Shown here: piece after piece, positions 1 through 9,701 of the stretch
Position numbering within the stretch: position 1 is the stretch's first letter
Layout of the letters: the number at the start of each line of letters is the position of its first letter
NCBI GenBank assembly: GCA_024663395.1
Contig: JANFAH010000006.1
Span: 62,001 to 126,000, forward strand
DNA length: 64,000 bases
Reading direction: 5' to 3'
Origin: Pisolithus tinctorius
Lineage: Eukaryota > Basidiomycota > Agaricomycetes > Boletales > Pisolithaceae
Made by a program: the position numbers and the translations under genes
The notes under the pieces: model-generated
What the model was told of the DNA's origin: nothing
Database searches by the model: none
The model's input: only the letters and a program-made list of their open reading frames with translations

Positions 1-403
1 CATGGTGGCAAGTCTTGCACAGTATTGCAACAGGGGTCACACATGTTTACCACTAGACTATATGGGCATGTAATATGTATCTTTCTCAAGTAAATATGAC
101 CACATTTTGGATCAGTGGCAAATTTTTGTCAACACAATCTGACAACACCATGATTGTTTTTGCACCACCCATGCCACAAAGTTTCACACAACTTTTACAA
201 GAAAAGAACATATTAAATTGTAGTATCTAGTACTGTGTTTGTGTAGTTATAATTAGTAGGATGTCGTCTACATGAAAGGAGTGTATTAAATGGTAGTATC
301 AGTGAGAAATGGTATGTGGAGAAGGGCCATATATGACAGGGCAGGGTGATTTAATGATGGATCAGTGGTTTATTCTACTCACTAGCATTGGGAGTGTTCA
401 TGG

Positions 404-1920
404 TTAAAAATGGAATGTACGATTCACCTTCCAAGGATCGGTGATGGTGTCATCTATCACAAAGGAATTATTCTGCAGTGCACGAGCAGGAGACATGACT
501 GGGGTGGATGGAGCTGTCGGTGGGGGCAACTCAGCTGGTGCAGAAGTACCTGCAGATTCCCCCATTTCTGTGTCAGGGCCACTAAGGTCAATCATGATGG
601 GGGTCATGGCTGGTGTGGTCAGCATGTCATCTGAACTATCTGAATTGTGCTGGTTTCAGCTCACATTGCAGGATGGGCTGACGAGCACTTACCAGTAAAT
701 CGCATAACTTGCAGGCGTTTAGGACGATGTTTTGATGGTGACACAGGTGCATCAAACTCGTCATCTGACCCAGCCAGTCTTGATGCGAACTTCTGATTAG
801 TATCAGAATCTGACAGGTATGCAGCCTTTTGCTTTCCAGTAGCCTTGATCATGGGATATTTCCACTGCTCCAGAACCGAGTTGGGGATCCTGTTGTGGGT
901 TACTAGTATAGGGTACATTAGTTACCCATTGTACAGTTGAGTTTGTAAATAACAGACTAACTGAAAAGGATTTCACTGTCATCATGTGATGGTCGCTTTC
1001 CAGCCTTCACCTTCTTGTATATGATCTCCCCAGTAGGGAAGTCAGCACCACTTGCAATGGCTACTTCACTACGACTCTTGACACAGAGATGGTAGGGTGG
1101 CAGATATTTGTAGCAGGGATCCTGTTTGCTGCTATCATACCTGTGGTTGATGGCCTTGCATGACATTAGTATCGTAAGCCTGGGCAATGAACTGACTTAC
1201 CTTTGGCTGTGAATCAAGGTATGCAAAGAGCTGGGGGAATAACGAGTGCAGCTCCTCATCCAGCTGTGGAAAGTCCCAGTCACAATGAAAATGAAAGTAT
1301 TTGTGAAAGTTTGCACGAGCAAGACCCAATGCCTCCAGCCTACTGAACTCAGCAGTTGAAGGAGCCTTGGAGCAGCGAATGACAGGAAAGAGATGTGCAA
1401 GTGAAGGTCCAGCATCATCCATACTGTCATTGTCTTCAGGCTGTGTATGGATTGGTGGTAAAACAACAGGGGACATGCAACAGGCAGCACATACCTCCAC
1501 TGTCCCATAGGGTAGGAAGACGATGCGAGGTACTGAAAATGAGAGACTCCTCGGCTTCCTGTGTCTGTCCTGCTACAAATGAGAAGCATGATGTAGTCAG
1601 TCCATGGCACTGCAGGAAGAACTTACCTTTTTGCCTGTGGGGTCATTTTGCATTGCTCACTCACTGACAACTCGTGATTTTCCCTTCAGTCCTCGGTTTG
1701 ACTCCAAATCTGCCTGCTTGTACAAGGGCATGAGTGATGTGGAGAGGTTTGAAGCCTGAGAACGAGAACTTGAGGCCCTGGTGGCAGGAAAATTTGCAGT
1801 GGAGGACAGCATTTTTTGTAGCACAGAGTCAACGAGGTAGGATGGCTGGCTTGTAGATGGCTTGGGAGGTAGATCATCATCAGATGATAAAAGCCTTCTG
1901 AAGCTTCGCTTTTTTCCCAT
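404..1920 (-). pseudogene. Element gene 3, unknown function (copy A)
   Basis: A multi-exon gene at the 3' end of the integrase-type element, starting with an ATG at 1920 (MGKKRSFRRLLSSDDD) and ending with the stop at 404. Recognisable blocks include a Ser-rich basic N-terminus, a segment with RIVFLPYG, a segment with ARANFHKYFHFHCDWDFP, a lysine-rich segment and an acidic, Pro/Thr-rich C-terminus. I do not recognise a named domain. Similar proteins accompany integrase-type elements in mushroom genomes, but that is recollection. One in-frame TGA (1657-1659 here, 24678-24680 in copy B) interrupts what otherwise reads as one exon, consistent with a decayed CGA. The sequence is identical to the copy in the right arm. 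Confidence 0.6.
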
Positions 1921-2131
1921 GGTGAGGGTAGAGAGATTAAATATGAATGAAGGTGAAGGAGTTGGTCTTCAGAAAGTGTAGTGAAAAGTGAAAAGAAAAG
2001 GAAGGAATGGTAGCTTGCCTGCCAGAGCTGACAGCGACATCAAACTTCCACAGCTGAACTCAATCATGTAATTGTCTACCATAACACAAATCAACACAGC
2101 AGTCCAGTAGCTATGCTTACTATAGGGGAAT

Positions 2132-4122
2132 CTAGTTGGCAGTTTCCAGGATATGAATGAGTACTTCCAGGGCCTGGCACCATCTAATAGCTCGTGGCTG
2201 CCAGATGAAATCTGGAAGTTCCACTATGATTTCCTTCTGTCCACGTCGCCCTGATGGAATTGCCTCTAACTCAGGGTAGCCTTCCTCACCCCATTCCTCC
2301 TGCTGCATGCCATATCCATGGGGAACATGGCCAGTTTCATGCACATGCTGCAAAGCCTGCCAGAAGACTTCTTGCCAATTGGAGGAGGGGAAAGGGTCAA
2401 CTTCTACTGGAACTGCAGCACCATCATGTGCAAATTCAGATGCCTGGTCATCTGCAATCATGGATGGAAGGTCAGAATGGTCAGCAGTCATGTCACTGTG
2501 ATCCATGATGTCTTCCCATCCATCATCATCACTACCATCACCTGAGGTGGGCTGGTTGGCTGGGTGCTGTAGGCCATAGTAATGGGAGACAACATCTGGG
2601 TTGAGAGATACACCATTCTCCAGATACACTCCATGTTCCAACTGTCCCAGGAGACGCATGTCCTTCCAGCATTTATTTCAATCCACAGACACTGGCCAGA
2701 AATCAGGTGCACACTTACCCGAGGGCTCTGATCATGACCTTCACCTGATATTGGGTGTGAATTCCACTCCTCACAAAATGACATACAATCAGCCTTGATT
2801 TCTTGAAGGAAGAGCTGGTGTAGAAGCCACAGATGGTGGTGGTTAAAGTGATCAAGATGGTGGCGATATTTGAGGTGGTAGAAAAAGGCACGCCAAGGAC
2901 GTGCAAAGCGAGCACTGACCTCACGCCAGATGCGTTCAATGCGTGTATTCTGCTTTGACCTGCAATCCAATTTGCATAGCAGAAAAAATGATATAGACTG
3001 CAAATACTCACGTTCCCCACATGAAGCTCCCCCAATTCAATCCCCTTGTCATAATCATGAATACTGACACCTCTTTATTTTCCCCCCCTCGATCCCCGCA
3101 TACACGTGAAGGTAGCCCATACTGTTCAACTGCATGTAAAAATGTTTCCATGACAGTGGATGATCAGTTGTCAGTGTGGGCCTCTAGTCCAACAACCTTG
3201 TCGGTGAAAAATGGGTTAAAGTATGAGTATGTGGGTGATTTGCTTTCACTCACTGTACGACAATACCCATCAACAATACCATGGATAACAATTCCCCAGT
3301 GAACAAGCTTGTGGTGGCCATCCATGTGCCATAGAGCATTGGGGCAAGTTACATGGTATTTGCGACGGCGAGTTGCTTTTCGCAACCTGAGAACACGGCC
3401 TAAGGGATCAACACGATGAAGAGATGCTGAAATGTGCCTCCTCTGTATCCATAACCCATGCCTGCGCAATGAGCCAGTAAGGTACCGTAAACCAGACTGA
3501 GGATGTGAGGCATGGAAATGCTGGATAAGAAGGTCAAGTTCGGCATCAGAGATAGGTGTATGCTGGTAGTCAACTTGAAACTTCTTCAAGTAATAGTGTA
3601 ATGTGTTGTGATGAATTCCAAGGACACAGGAGAGTTTGGATACCGAGATGTTGTGACCTGAAGCCATAGCAGCTTGCAGAACTTGGATGTTGGGCTGTTT
3701 GTGAGGGCGACCTGCTTTCTGATTATGCACAACCTCCACTGGCCTGATATATCCAACTGGGAGGGTATCACTGTGGGACATTGTGCTTCAGTGCATGACA
3801 TATAATTGCATAGTACCCACTGTCCTGTTGCACTTTGTTGTGCATTTTCCAGCTGACAAAGTAAGATGCCGAAACATGCTGCACACTCCAAAACCCATTC
3901 TAATGGAACATCCCCATGATTTGCCATGGTCTCCAATGCATGCAGGATGGGAATAGCTTCATGGTTAATGCTTCCATAGTGAAATTGGAGGCGAGGTACA
4001 TCACTTTGAGCTAGCAAAGCTTCGACTGCTCAATCATAGACCTGTGCTAGGGCATCAACAGCCTGGAGTACTTGAGCAGGCCATTCACCAGAAAGTGCTG
4101 TAGGTAGGTTTGGAAGGACCAT
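2132..4122 (-). pseudogene. rve-type integrase/transposase (copy A, two premature stops)
   Basis: This is the mobilising enzyme of the element, an integrase-core (DDE) protein of about 600 residues over about five exons with short introns. Visible parts are a helix-turn-helix-like region (GRPHKQPNIQVLQAAMASGH), the first catalytic Asp in ALWHMDGHHKL, the second in SRVCGDRGGEN and the Glu in NTRIERIWREV. A C-terminal block (GQLEHGVYLENGVSLNPDVV) and an acidic tail follow. The start is the ATG at 4122. Two in-frame TGA codons (4030-4032 and 3164-3166) break the frame, and GLNWGSFMWG has Trp where I expect Arg. Both stops are shared with the right-arm copy, so inactivation preceded the duplication or was spread by conversion. 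Confidence 0.8.
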
Positions 4123-4304
4123 TGTGAGATTGGGCTGCAGAAGTATTGTCTGACTGGCACCTGGTGTTCAGCAGTATGGTGACTGAGTGATGTACGATGG
4201 CTATGATGATTGATTAGGTAATCAACAAAGTCGTCTTGGGCAAGCTAGAGATTGCATCCAACCTTTGTAGACTCACTAGCAACCCTATCATCCTGCTACA
4301 TGTG

Positions 4305-5279
4305 ATGGCATCCATACAAAAGCACCCAATGTATTGGTTTTGTGATGGGAATATTGTGTTCCAGGTGAGCTGTGTGGTTATGCCGATCATCATCACTCCT
4401 GCTGATCTGACTGATCACAGGCAGATGAGACACTTTTTCATCTCCACAAAGGAGTTCTCTTTGTTCATTCACCTACCCTGGAGGATATCTTTACTCTTCC
4501 TTCTGGAATAGAAAATGATGGTGCAGATGAAGATCACCCAATTGGTTTGCCAGGTATATCTGGTGATGAATTCAGACACTTTGTATTGTGGCTATACCAT
4601 GTGTAAGTAACCACTTGTCTGACATGCTACAGCATTAATTCCAGCATACCATAGCAGTGGTTCTGTCCCCCATGAGCAGAACTTGCCTTCTCTTGTGGCA
4701 ATCTTGAAGGTTTCTCGGCTCTGGCAGATCAACAATAGTATCACATGGGCAATCGCACATCTTGACCAGCTCAATTTGTCAGCAGTCCAGAAGCTGGAAC
4801 TGGCATGAAAGTATACCATTCCACAGTGGGTTGCCCCTGCTGTTCGTTCCTTGACTCTTGTATCTCTATCTGCCATAGACGAGGACAATGCACTTGTCTT
4901 AGGTGTTAGGGTTTATTCCATTATTGCAAGAGCTCGTGAAGTCATGGAGATGGAACATTGCACAGTAGCAGCTGTCCCACCTGGTCTATCCCTTCCTCCA
5001 TCTCCAGCATGTAACTCTTCTCAACATGCATGCTGCAAGGATGTCTGGGCACGTTTCTGGTGGCAGAAGGTTGCTCATCAGCTACTGCACCCATACAGTC
5101 CACTAGCCCTCAGCTCATTAGTGGATTATGTCACCCAACAGGCGAATCCTGATGGCCTTAATGTGGAGTGTAAAGGGAGCTTCATCAATCAGGTGGTAGA
5201 AAGTGGTGGGCTTGAGGTGGAAGAGAATATCATTCATGGGGCTATCACTGCTGTACAGGCCTATTTTGATGCACTGTAA
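4305..5279 (+). pseudogene. BTB/POZ-domain cargo protein (copy A, one premature stop)
   Basis: Encoded on the strand opposite to the other element genes. Exons are 4305-4364, 4421-4602 and 4655-5279, with phases that join cleanly. The N-terminal BTB/POZ fold shows as HPMYWFCDGNIVFQ, then ADETLFHLHKGVLFVHSPTL, LPSGIENDGADEDHPIGLPG and EFRHFVLWLYH. These blocks follow the pattern of the large agaricomycete BTB family, in which the domain usually mediates dimerisation or cullin-3 adaptor binding. The C-terminal half is helical and unassigned. An in-frame TGA at 4806-4808 follows LELA, where Arg would continue the alpha-helix. A host-type BTB gene inside a transposon is most simply read as captured cargo; function is not shown. 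Confidence 0.65.
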
Positions 5280-5806
5280 TACTCATTTTTGGTAGATGAA
5301 AGGAAGAGGATACTTAGAAAGTAAATTCCAGTGGTACTCAGGATGACTAGAGTGAGATTGGTACCTGAAAGATTAAAATTGGGAATGATGGTGGATGTTA
5401 AGTCTGCTATCCCTTGAATAGGTTGCACTCTGGTTGGGGGTGTAGAGAGTCCAGCATGGGAATCAACATTCCCCAGACATGTATACCCTGGGCAATGTGG
5501 GCAATGGACATGCTGGTAACTACAATTACCATTCCTCACTGTCTGCCTCTGCACAATCATTCCCTATCACTTGCATCCTTCACAACTATTTGTTTTATGA
5601 TACCTGTAATGGTAGACAGAATGACTAGTAGGATTGAAAAGCTTGGGTACATGCTCAGCTATGGAATTCATCCACAATGAGTCAGTGGTACCATGTGATT
5701 TACTAATACAAAGCTTGCAGGATGCTGTGCATGAAATAGAATATTCACTGCAGCCTGGAACTTCCAAATGATGCAAGTGCCTCAACCATTTAGGGGCATA
5801 CCCCAT
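5261..5806 (-). pseudogene. Cys/His-rich unknown reading frames of the element (copy A)
   Basis: Two consecutive minus-strand frames lie between the DSBH gene and the BTB gene: one of 79 codons with several Cys residues (VPGCSEYSISCTASCKLC, ending CEGCK) and one of 99 codons with an HCPHCPGYTC block. They are separated by adjacent TGA and TAG stops. The paired cysteines suggest a small metal-binding protein, perhaps spliced or broken, but I do not recognise a family and cannot settle exon borders. The last codons overlap the 3' end of the BTB gene on the other strand. An identical copy lies at 20531-21076. Confidence 0.35.
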
Positions 5807-5861
5807 TACCCAATAGTTGGGGGGTGGAAAAACATGAAAAGGAACAGGGAAAAATCACCAA

Positions 5862-7620
5862 CTAAGTATTACACATTAACTCTATGCCCCCTGCCTTGAC
5901 AGCAGCATCATAAGCATCCTTGATGTGAGTAGAGAAATTGATGGCAGTCCCCTGACGCCAAGTGCCTGGCCTTGCCAGAGTTGTTCCATGCTTGAATGCA
6001 GGCCACAGACACTGGACATGTAAGTTAGCACATTCAGATACTAAGAATGGCATGAATATAGACCATAGCAGTATCAGCTGCACAGTGAATGACAACACGA
6101 AGGGAAACATCCACATAATTGCCCCCAGAAGAGTGGCCATTCCTGTGAGTAATCTTTGCCAGCCTGCGATCATAGACCTGGTGTTCGGTGACCCAGTTGA
6201 ATGCATAAGGAGCATACAGATGGTCTTGGTGAATTGGACTAGCCAACAAATTCAGATGATGGGATTAAAGGTTGGAGATGAATGCAAGGATCACATACGA
6301 GGTGTAATTTTGTGACATGTAAGCCTCAGCTGGCGATCGGTCAGCATCTTGGAAGTGCAGACGACCACATGGGAGATCCAGGTAATAACCATGTTCTAAG
6401 TGTGCCATAGTTAGCTTTATATCTTATGAGGAGAATGCACTTACCATTGACATCATCCTTCGATGCCATCGATGGCAGGCCAGCATCTGCAATGGCTGCC
6501 TTAGTTGGTGCTACAACTTCCTCTGGCAATGTTGTAGTCAGCAAATTCCAGGTGAGAGCCAGGATACCCAAGATGGCCCCATCCTTCTGCTGACGTTCAT
6601 CATTAGTAAGATTCTTTTTTGTCAAATTTCTGACAAGGCCAAAGACTTGAACATGGCGAGCACCAGCATTCCAACCATACTGGATAAGTTCACCCCCATG
6701 GGAAGGCTTGGACAGGGTGAGTTGGTCAGTATCAAAGGCATTGTCATGCACCACTTACACAGACACCCTTACGATCATTGACTGCTTCAGATATAACACC
6801 ATTGACATACTCCAATATGTCAGGATGAGTCCCACAGCAACCATGAATGACAACAAGCTCAATTTCCCCTAGTACATGCACAATGAGCCAGACATTAATC
6901 AAATATATCATAAAGGACCCACCTTCTGTGTTGACAAATATGGCACTCTTTTCAGGAGTGACCACATACCAGTCCTCACCTTCAAGTGGGACAACAAGGG
7001 TGGGTGAAGTGGCACCAGCAATGAGGTCCTCATTTCCAGCATCAACAAGAATGGTTCCCCTTTTGTGCTGCCTAGCCTCGTCACAGTCACGGTAGATGAT
7101 GGCAAGGTCAGGGATGATGTCAGCCAACTTGGCATAGGGCAAGGCATGATCCTTAAGACCAAGATCATTGGCCTGGTAACTCGTCTTAGAAAATTGCAAT
7201 CACATGGATTAAAAGTAGCACTCACCAATGTCCGCTTTGCACTACGCTCTGCATTACGGTGCTCTTTCTTCCACTTCTGATATGCATGCACAGCACCAGA
7301 CAGTTGCAGTGGTGCCTTGTCTGTATGACGAGCAAACAGGTGCCAAAAGTCTTCCAGCTAATCCTGAGTGTGCAGAGATCACAATGGACACAAGTGCAAT
7401 GAATACTTACAGTCAAAGCTGTAGTGGTAAACTGTGCCTGCTCTGCAGCACAAGCAATACACTGATCTTGCTGCACTGAAACTGTGTTTGCCTGGAGAGC
7501 AGACATGAATGCAGTGTCTGCAGACAAACAAGCAAAGACTGTATAATATGTCAGTAATAGTAACAGACTAATAGATTGCTTACAGTCCTCCATCTTATCA
7601 TTATTGGTCGCTTTTGGCAT
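5862..7620 (-). CDS. Element protein with putative C-terminal DSBH (2OG oxygenase-like) domain, copy A
   Basis: The gene next to the 5' TIR, uninterrupted in this copy. The start is the ATG at 7620 (MPKATNNDKMED); the next exon enters at FMSALQANTVSVQQDQC and later exons include FWHLFARHTDKAPLQLSG, IIPDLAIIYRDCDEARQHKR, WYVVTPEKSAIFVNTEG and GWNAGARHVQVFG. The C-terminal part has a candidate H-x-D (PIHQDHLYAPY), then GGNYVDVSLRVVI and FKHGTT. These last features have the spacing and hydrophobic rhythm of the double-stranded beta-helix of Fe(II)/2-oxoglutarate dioxygenases, the superfamily that includes fungal transposon-linked TET/JBP enzymes. The domain call is my inference; catalytic activity is not demonstrated. 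No premature stop was found in the exons I joined. Stop at 5862-5864. Confidence 0.55.
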
Positions 7621-7649
7621 TATGGCAGAGATTTGTGATGTGTGATTAG

Positions 7650-8057
7650 TTGGGAGGAAGCGAGCTCGCAAGCGCGAAAATTTTCACAGCACACCAACGT
7701 ATTACATAAGCACGTGTGGCTTAATGCTACAGTATCTTACATTGTACTGTACCTAACTCTTTGCTTGTACTTATCATATCGTAGTATTTTTTTTTTTTGC
7801 TTCAAGCAATTGGCCTCACACCGTTTGGTATTACATATTATCATGGAGGGGAGGTGTCTGTGCATACAGCACTATGAAGATTTTCATGGCGCACTTTTTT
7901 TTATTACATAATCATTACATAATCATGTGTAGACTGTCCTGCACTACTGGAAGTACATTTCCTGCCTACTGCAAGTTTTCCCGCACTACTGTAAGTTTGT
8001 CCCACGCTATTTTGTGTACATTTCCCGCACTTAATATTTGTGCAAATGTAACGCTAT
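7650..8057 (-). repeat. 5' terminal inverted repeat of copy A
   Basis: The segment resembles 26395-26761 in inverted orientation. The outermost 35 bp (8023-8057) differ from the 3' TIR by one CpG transition. Further inwards the match loosens but the same words recur: tttcccgcac, ttattacataatcattacataa and attttcacagc. Repeats of the TTTCCCGCAC word near both ends may be integrase-binding sites; this is inferred from position only. Confidence 0.8.
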
Positions 8058-8168
8058 ACGAAACAGCAATAATATTATTGTGCCGCTTCTCTCTGCGTAC
8101 GTACTGTGTTGACTTCCCCACCATACATCGGATTCCAAGATCCCTGCATATTCTGACTATGTGAATTG
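8058..8168. other. 111-bp spacer at the centre of the palindrome
   Basis: Unique sequence between the 5' ends of copies A and B, with no reading frame or motif I recognise. On the A side it begins CGAAAC; on the B side it ends GAATTG. Confidence 0.7.
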
Positions 8169-8203
8169 TATAGCGTTACATTTGCACAAATATTAAGTGC
8201 GGG
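8169..8203 (+). repeat. 35-bp remnant 5' TIR of copy B
   Basis: Identical to the outer 35 bp of copy A (8057 down to 8023) and one CpG transition away from 26727-26761. At 8204 it is fused directly to sequence that in copy A lies 512 bp further in, so the subterminal part of the TIR and the first exon are gone. Confidence 0.9.
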
Positions 8204-9151
8204 ATTCATGTCTGCTCTCCAGGCAAACACAGTTTCAGTGCAGCAAGATCAGTGTATTGCTTGTGCTGCAGAGCAGGCACAGTTTACCACTACAGCTTTG
8301 ACTGTAAGTATTCATTGCACTTGTGTCCATTGTGATCTCTGCACACTCAGGATTAGCTGGAAGACTTTTGGCACCTGTTTGCTCGTCATACAGACAAGGC
8401 ACCACTGCAACTGTCTGGTGCTGTGCATGCATATCAGAAGTGGAAGAAAGAGCACCGTAATGCAGAGCGTAGTGCAAAGCGGACATTGGTGAGTGCTACT
8501 TTCAATCCATGTGATTGCAATTTTCTAAGACGAGTTACCAGGCCAATGATCTTGGTCTTAAGGATCATGCCTTGCCCTATGCCAAGTTGGCTGACATCAT
8601 CCCTGACCTTGCCATCATCTACCGTGACTGTGACGAGGCTAGGCAGCACAAAAGGGGAACCATTCTTGTTGATGCTGGAAATGAGGACCTCATTGCTGGT
8701 GCCACTTCACCCACCCTTGTTGTCCCACTTGAAGGTGAGGACTGGTATGTGGTCACTCCTGAAAAGAGTGCCATATTTGTCAACACAGAAGGTGGGTCCT
8801 TTATGATATATTTGATTAATGTCTGGCTCATTGTGCATGTACTAGGGGAAATTGAGCTTGTTGTCATTCGTGGTTGCTGTGGGACTCGTCCTGACATATT
8901 GGAGTATGTCAATGGTGTTATATCTGAAGCAGTCAATGATCGTAAGGGTGTCTGTGTAAGTGGTGCATGACAATGCCTTTGATACTGACCAACTCACCCT
9001 GTCCAAGCCTTCCCATGGGGGTGAACTTATCCAGTATGGTTGGAATGCTGGTGCTCACCATGTTCAAGTCTTTGGCCTTGTCAGGAATTTGACAAAAAAG
9101 AATCTTACTAATGATGAACGTCAGCAGAAGGATGGGGCCATCTTGGGTATC
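8204..9151 (+). pseudogene. 5' part of DSBH-domain element gene, copy B (truncated, split by Gypsy)
   Basis: Matches the proximal half of the gene at 5862-7620. The first exon is missing because of the deletion behind the TIR, and the frame is cut at 9151 by the retrotransposon after the block NDERQQKDGAILGI. Compared with copy A it has Arg at two positions where copy A has His (both CpG changes) and His where copy A has Arg. The rest of the gene continues at 19775. Confidence 0.85.
9147..9151. repeat. 5-bp target site duplication of the Gypsy element (left)
   Basis: GTATC immediately before the LTR, repeated at 19770-19774 after the 3' LTR. Copy A keeps the unduplicated site (gggtatcctgg read on its minus strand). 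Confidence 0.95.
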
Positions 9152-9663
9152 TGTCATAGTCATGCCTCGACTCTGGCCGGACTCGGCCTCGCGCTCACTC
9201 AGTCCAGCCTCGGCCTCGCCAGTCCCGTATCTCCAGTAGGTCTAGTGCGGTAGACACTGCTTTGCAGTGTCTGTCATTTCAGTTAAGTCCTGTCCCCGGT
9301 CCACCTGTCCCAGTCTCCGTTACCTTAGTCATACGTTAGTAATCCTCGTCTTACCAATCTGCTTAGCAGTCTTCGCAAGACCGGCATTACCGGTCTCCAT
9401 ACTATAGCTACTTCTGGTATATAAGCTCGTAGTTACTCGGCCTGTACTCCTTAGTCTGAAATCAACTAAGTATCTCCTGATAACCCCACCTCGGCCTCGG
9501 ACTCGGACTGAGACCCATGCAAGGGAATAGCGCTGTACCCTCAGTCGCTAAGTCCAACCAGTCCTCATCTGTATCTTCGACTTCACCCCTGACCCCGACC
9601 CCTCGGCCTTGCGCCCGCTTCGGTCTCCTGTCCGGACTCAACCCGGACAGCCCGTACTTGACA
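9152..9663 (+). repeat. Gypsy 5' LTR
   Basis: 512 bp, starts TGTCATAG and ends TTGACA. It differs from the 3' LTR (after removing the Harbinger insertion) at 19 positions: 18 are CpG transitions spread over both copies and one is a G/T difference. Confidence 0.97.
9418..9462 (+). promoter_or_regulatory. LTR TATA box and predicted transcript start
   Basis: TATATAAG lies at 9418-9425. About 35 bp downstream, AGTCTGAAAT (9453-9462) is exactly complementary to the primer site after the LTR, which suggests that the RNA starts near 9453 and that the U3/R border is there. Confidence 0.6.
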
Positions 9664-9665
9664 GT

Positions 9666-9675
9666 ATTTCAGACT
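9666..9675 (+). other. Self-priming type primer binding site
   Basis: ATTTCAGACT, two bases after the 5' LTR, is a perfect 10-nt complement of AGTCTGAAAT in the LTR at the predicted RNA 5' end. There is no TGG start as in tRNA-primed elements. This is the arrangement known from Tf1/sushi-type chromoviruses. Confidence 0.6.
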
Positions 9676-9701
9676 CTCCACTTGTGTGGGTCTAGTACAT
9701 C

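Larger units (their letters stand above)
1..7510 (-). repeat. Left arm of large inverted repeat
   Basis: This stretch is the reverse complement of 8204-9151 plus 19775-26336. Paired coordinates sum to 15714 in the part near the centre and to 26337 in the distal part; the change of sum equals the Gypsy insertion with its 5-bp duplication. Every distal stretch I compared base by base (for example 1-60, 1921-1980 and 3061-3120) is identical. In the 948 bp nearest the centre I found five differences, all transitions, three of them at CpG. Confidence 0.95.
1..8057 (-). mobile_element. Integrase-type TIR element, copy A (3' end outside window)
   Basis: This is a DNA element read on the minus strand. 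Its outer 5' terminus lies at 8057 and its 3' terminus would lie about 424 bp beyond the left edge, judged from copy B. It carries, in element order, the DSBH-domain gene (5862-7620), unknown frames (5261-5806), a BTB/POZ gene on the opposite strand (4305-5279), the integrase (2132-4122) and an unknown gene (404-1920). The terminus begins TATAGCGTTACATTTGC and matches the 3' terminus of copy B in inverted orientation. Copy A has no Gypsy insertion, so it shows the empty site. No DNA polymerase B, capsid or packaging ATPase is visible, so it is not a Maverick/Polinton. Premature stops in several genes show that this copy is not autonomous. Confidence 0.8.

Noticed and set aside
5862..7620. KDZ transposase with TET/JBP gene
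   Set aside because: No KDZ transposase core was seen. The transposase of this element is an rve integrase; only the putative beta-helix domain recalls the TET/JBP link.
9664..9690. tRNA primer binding site of the Gypsy element
   Set aside because: The sequence after the LTR does not start with TGG; its complement to the LTR RNA start fits self-priming better.
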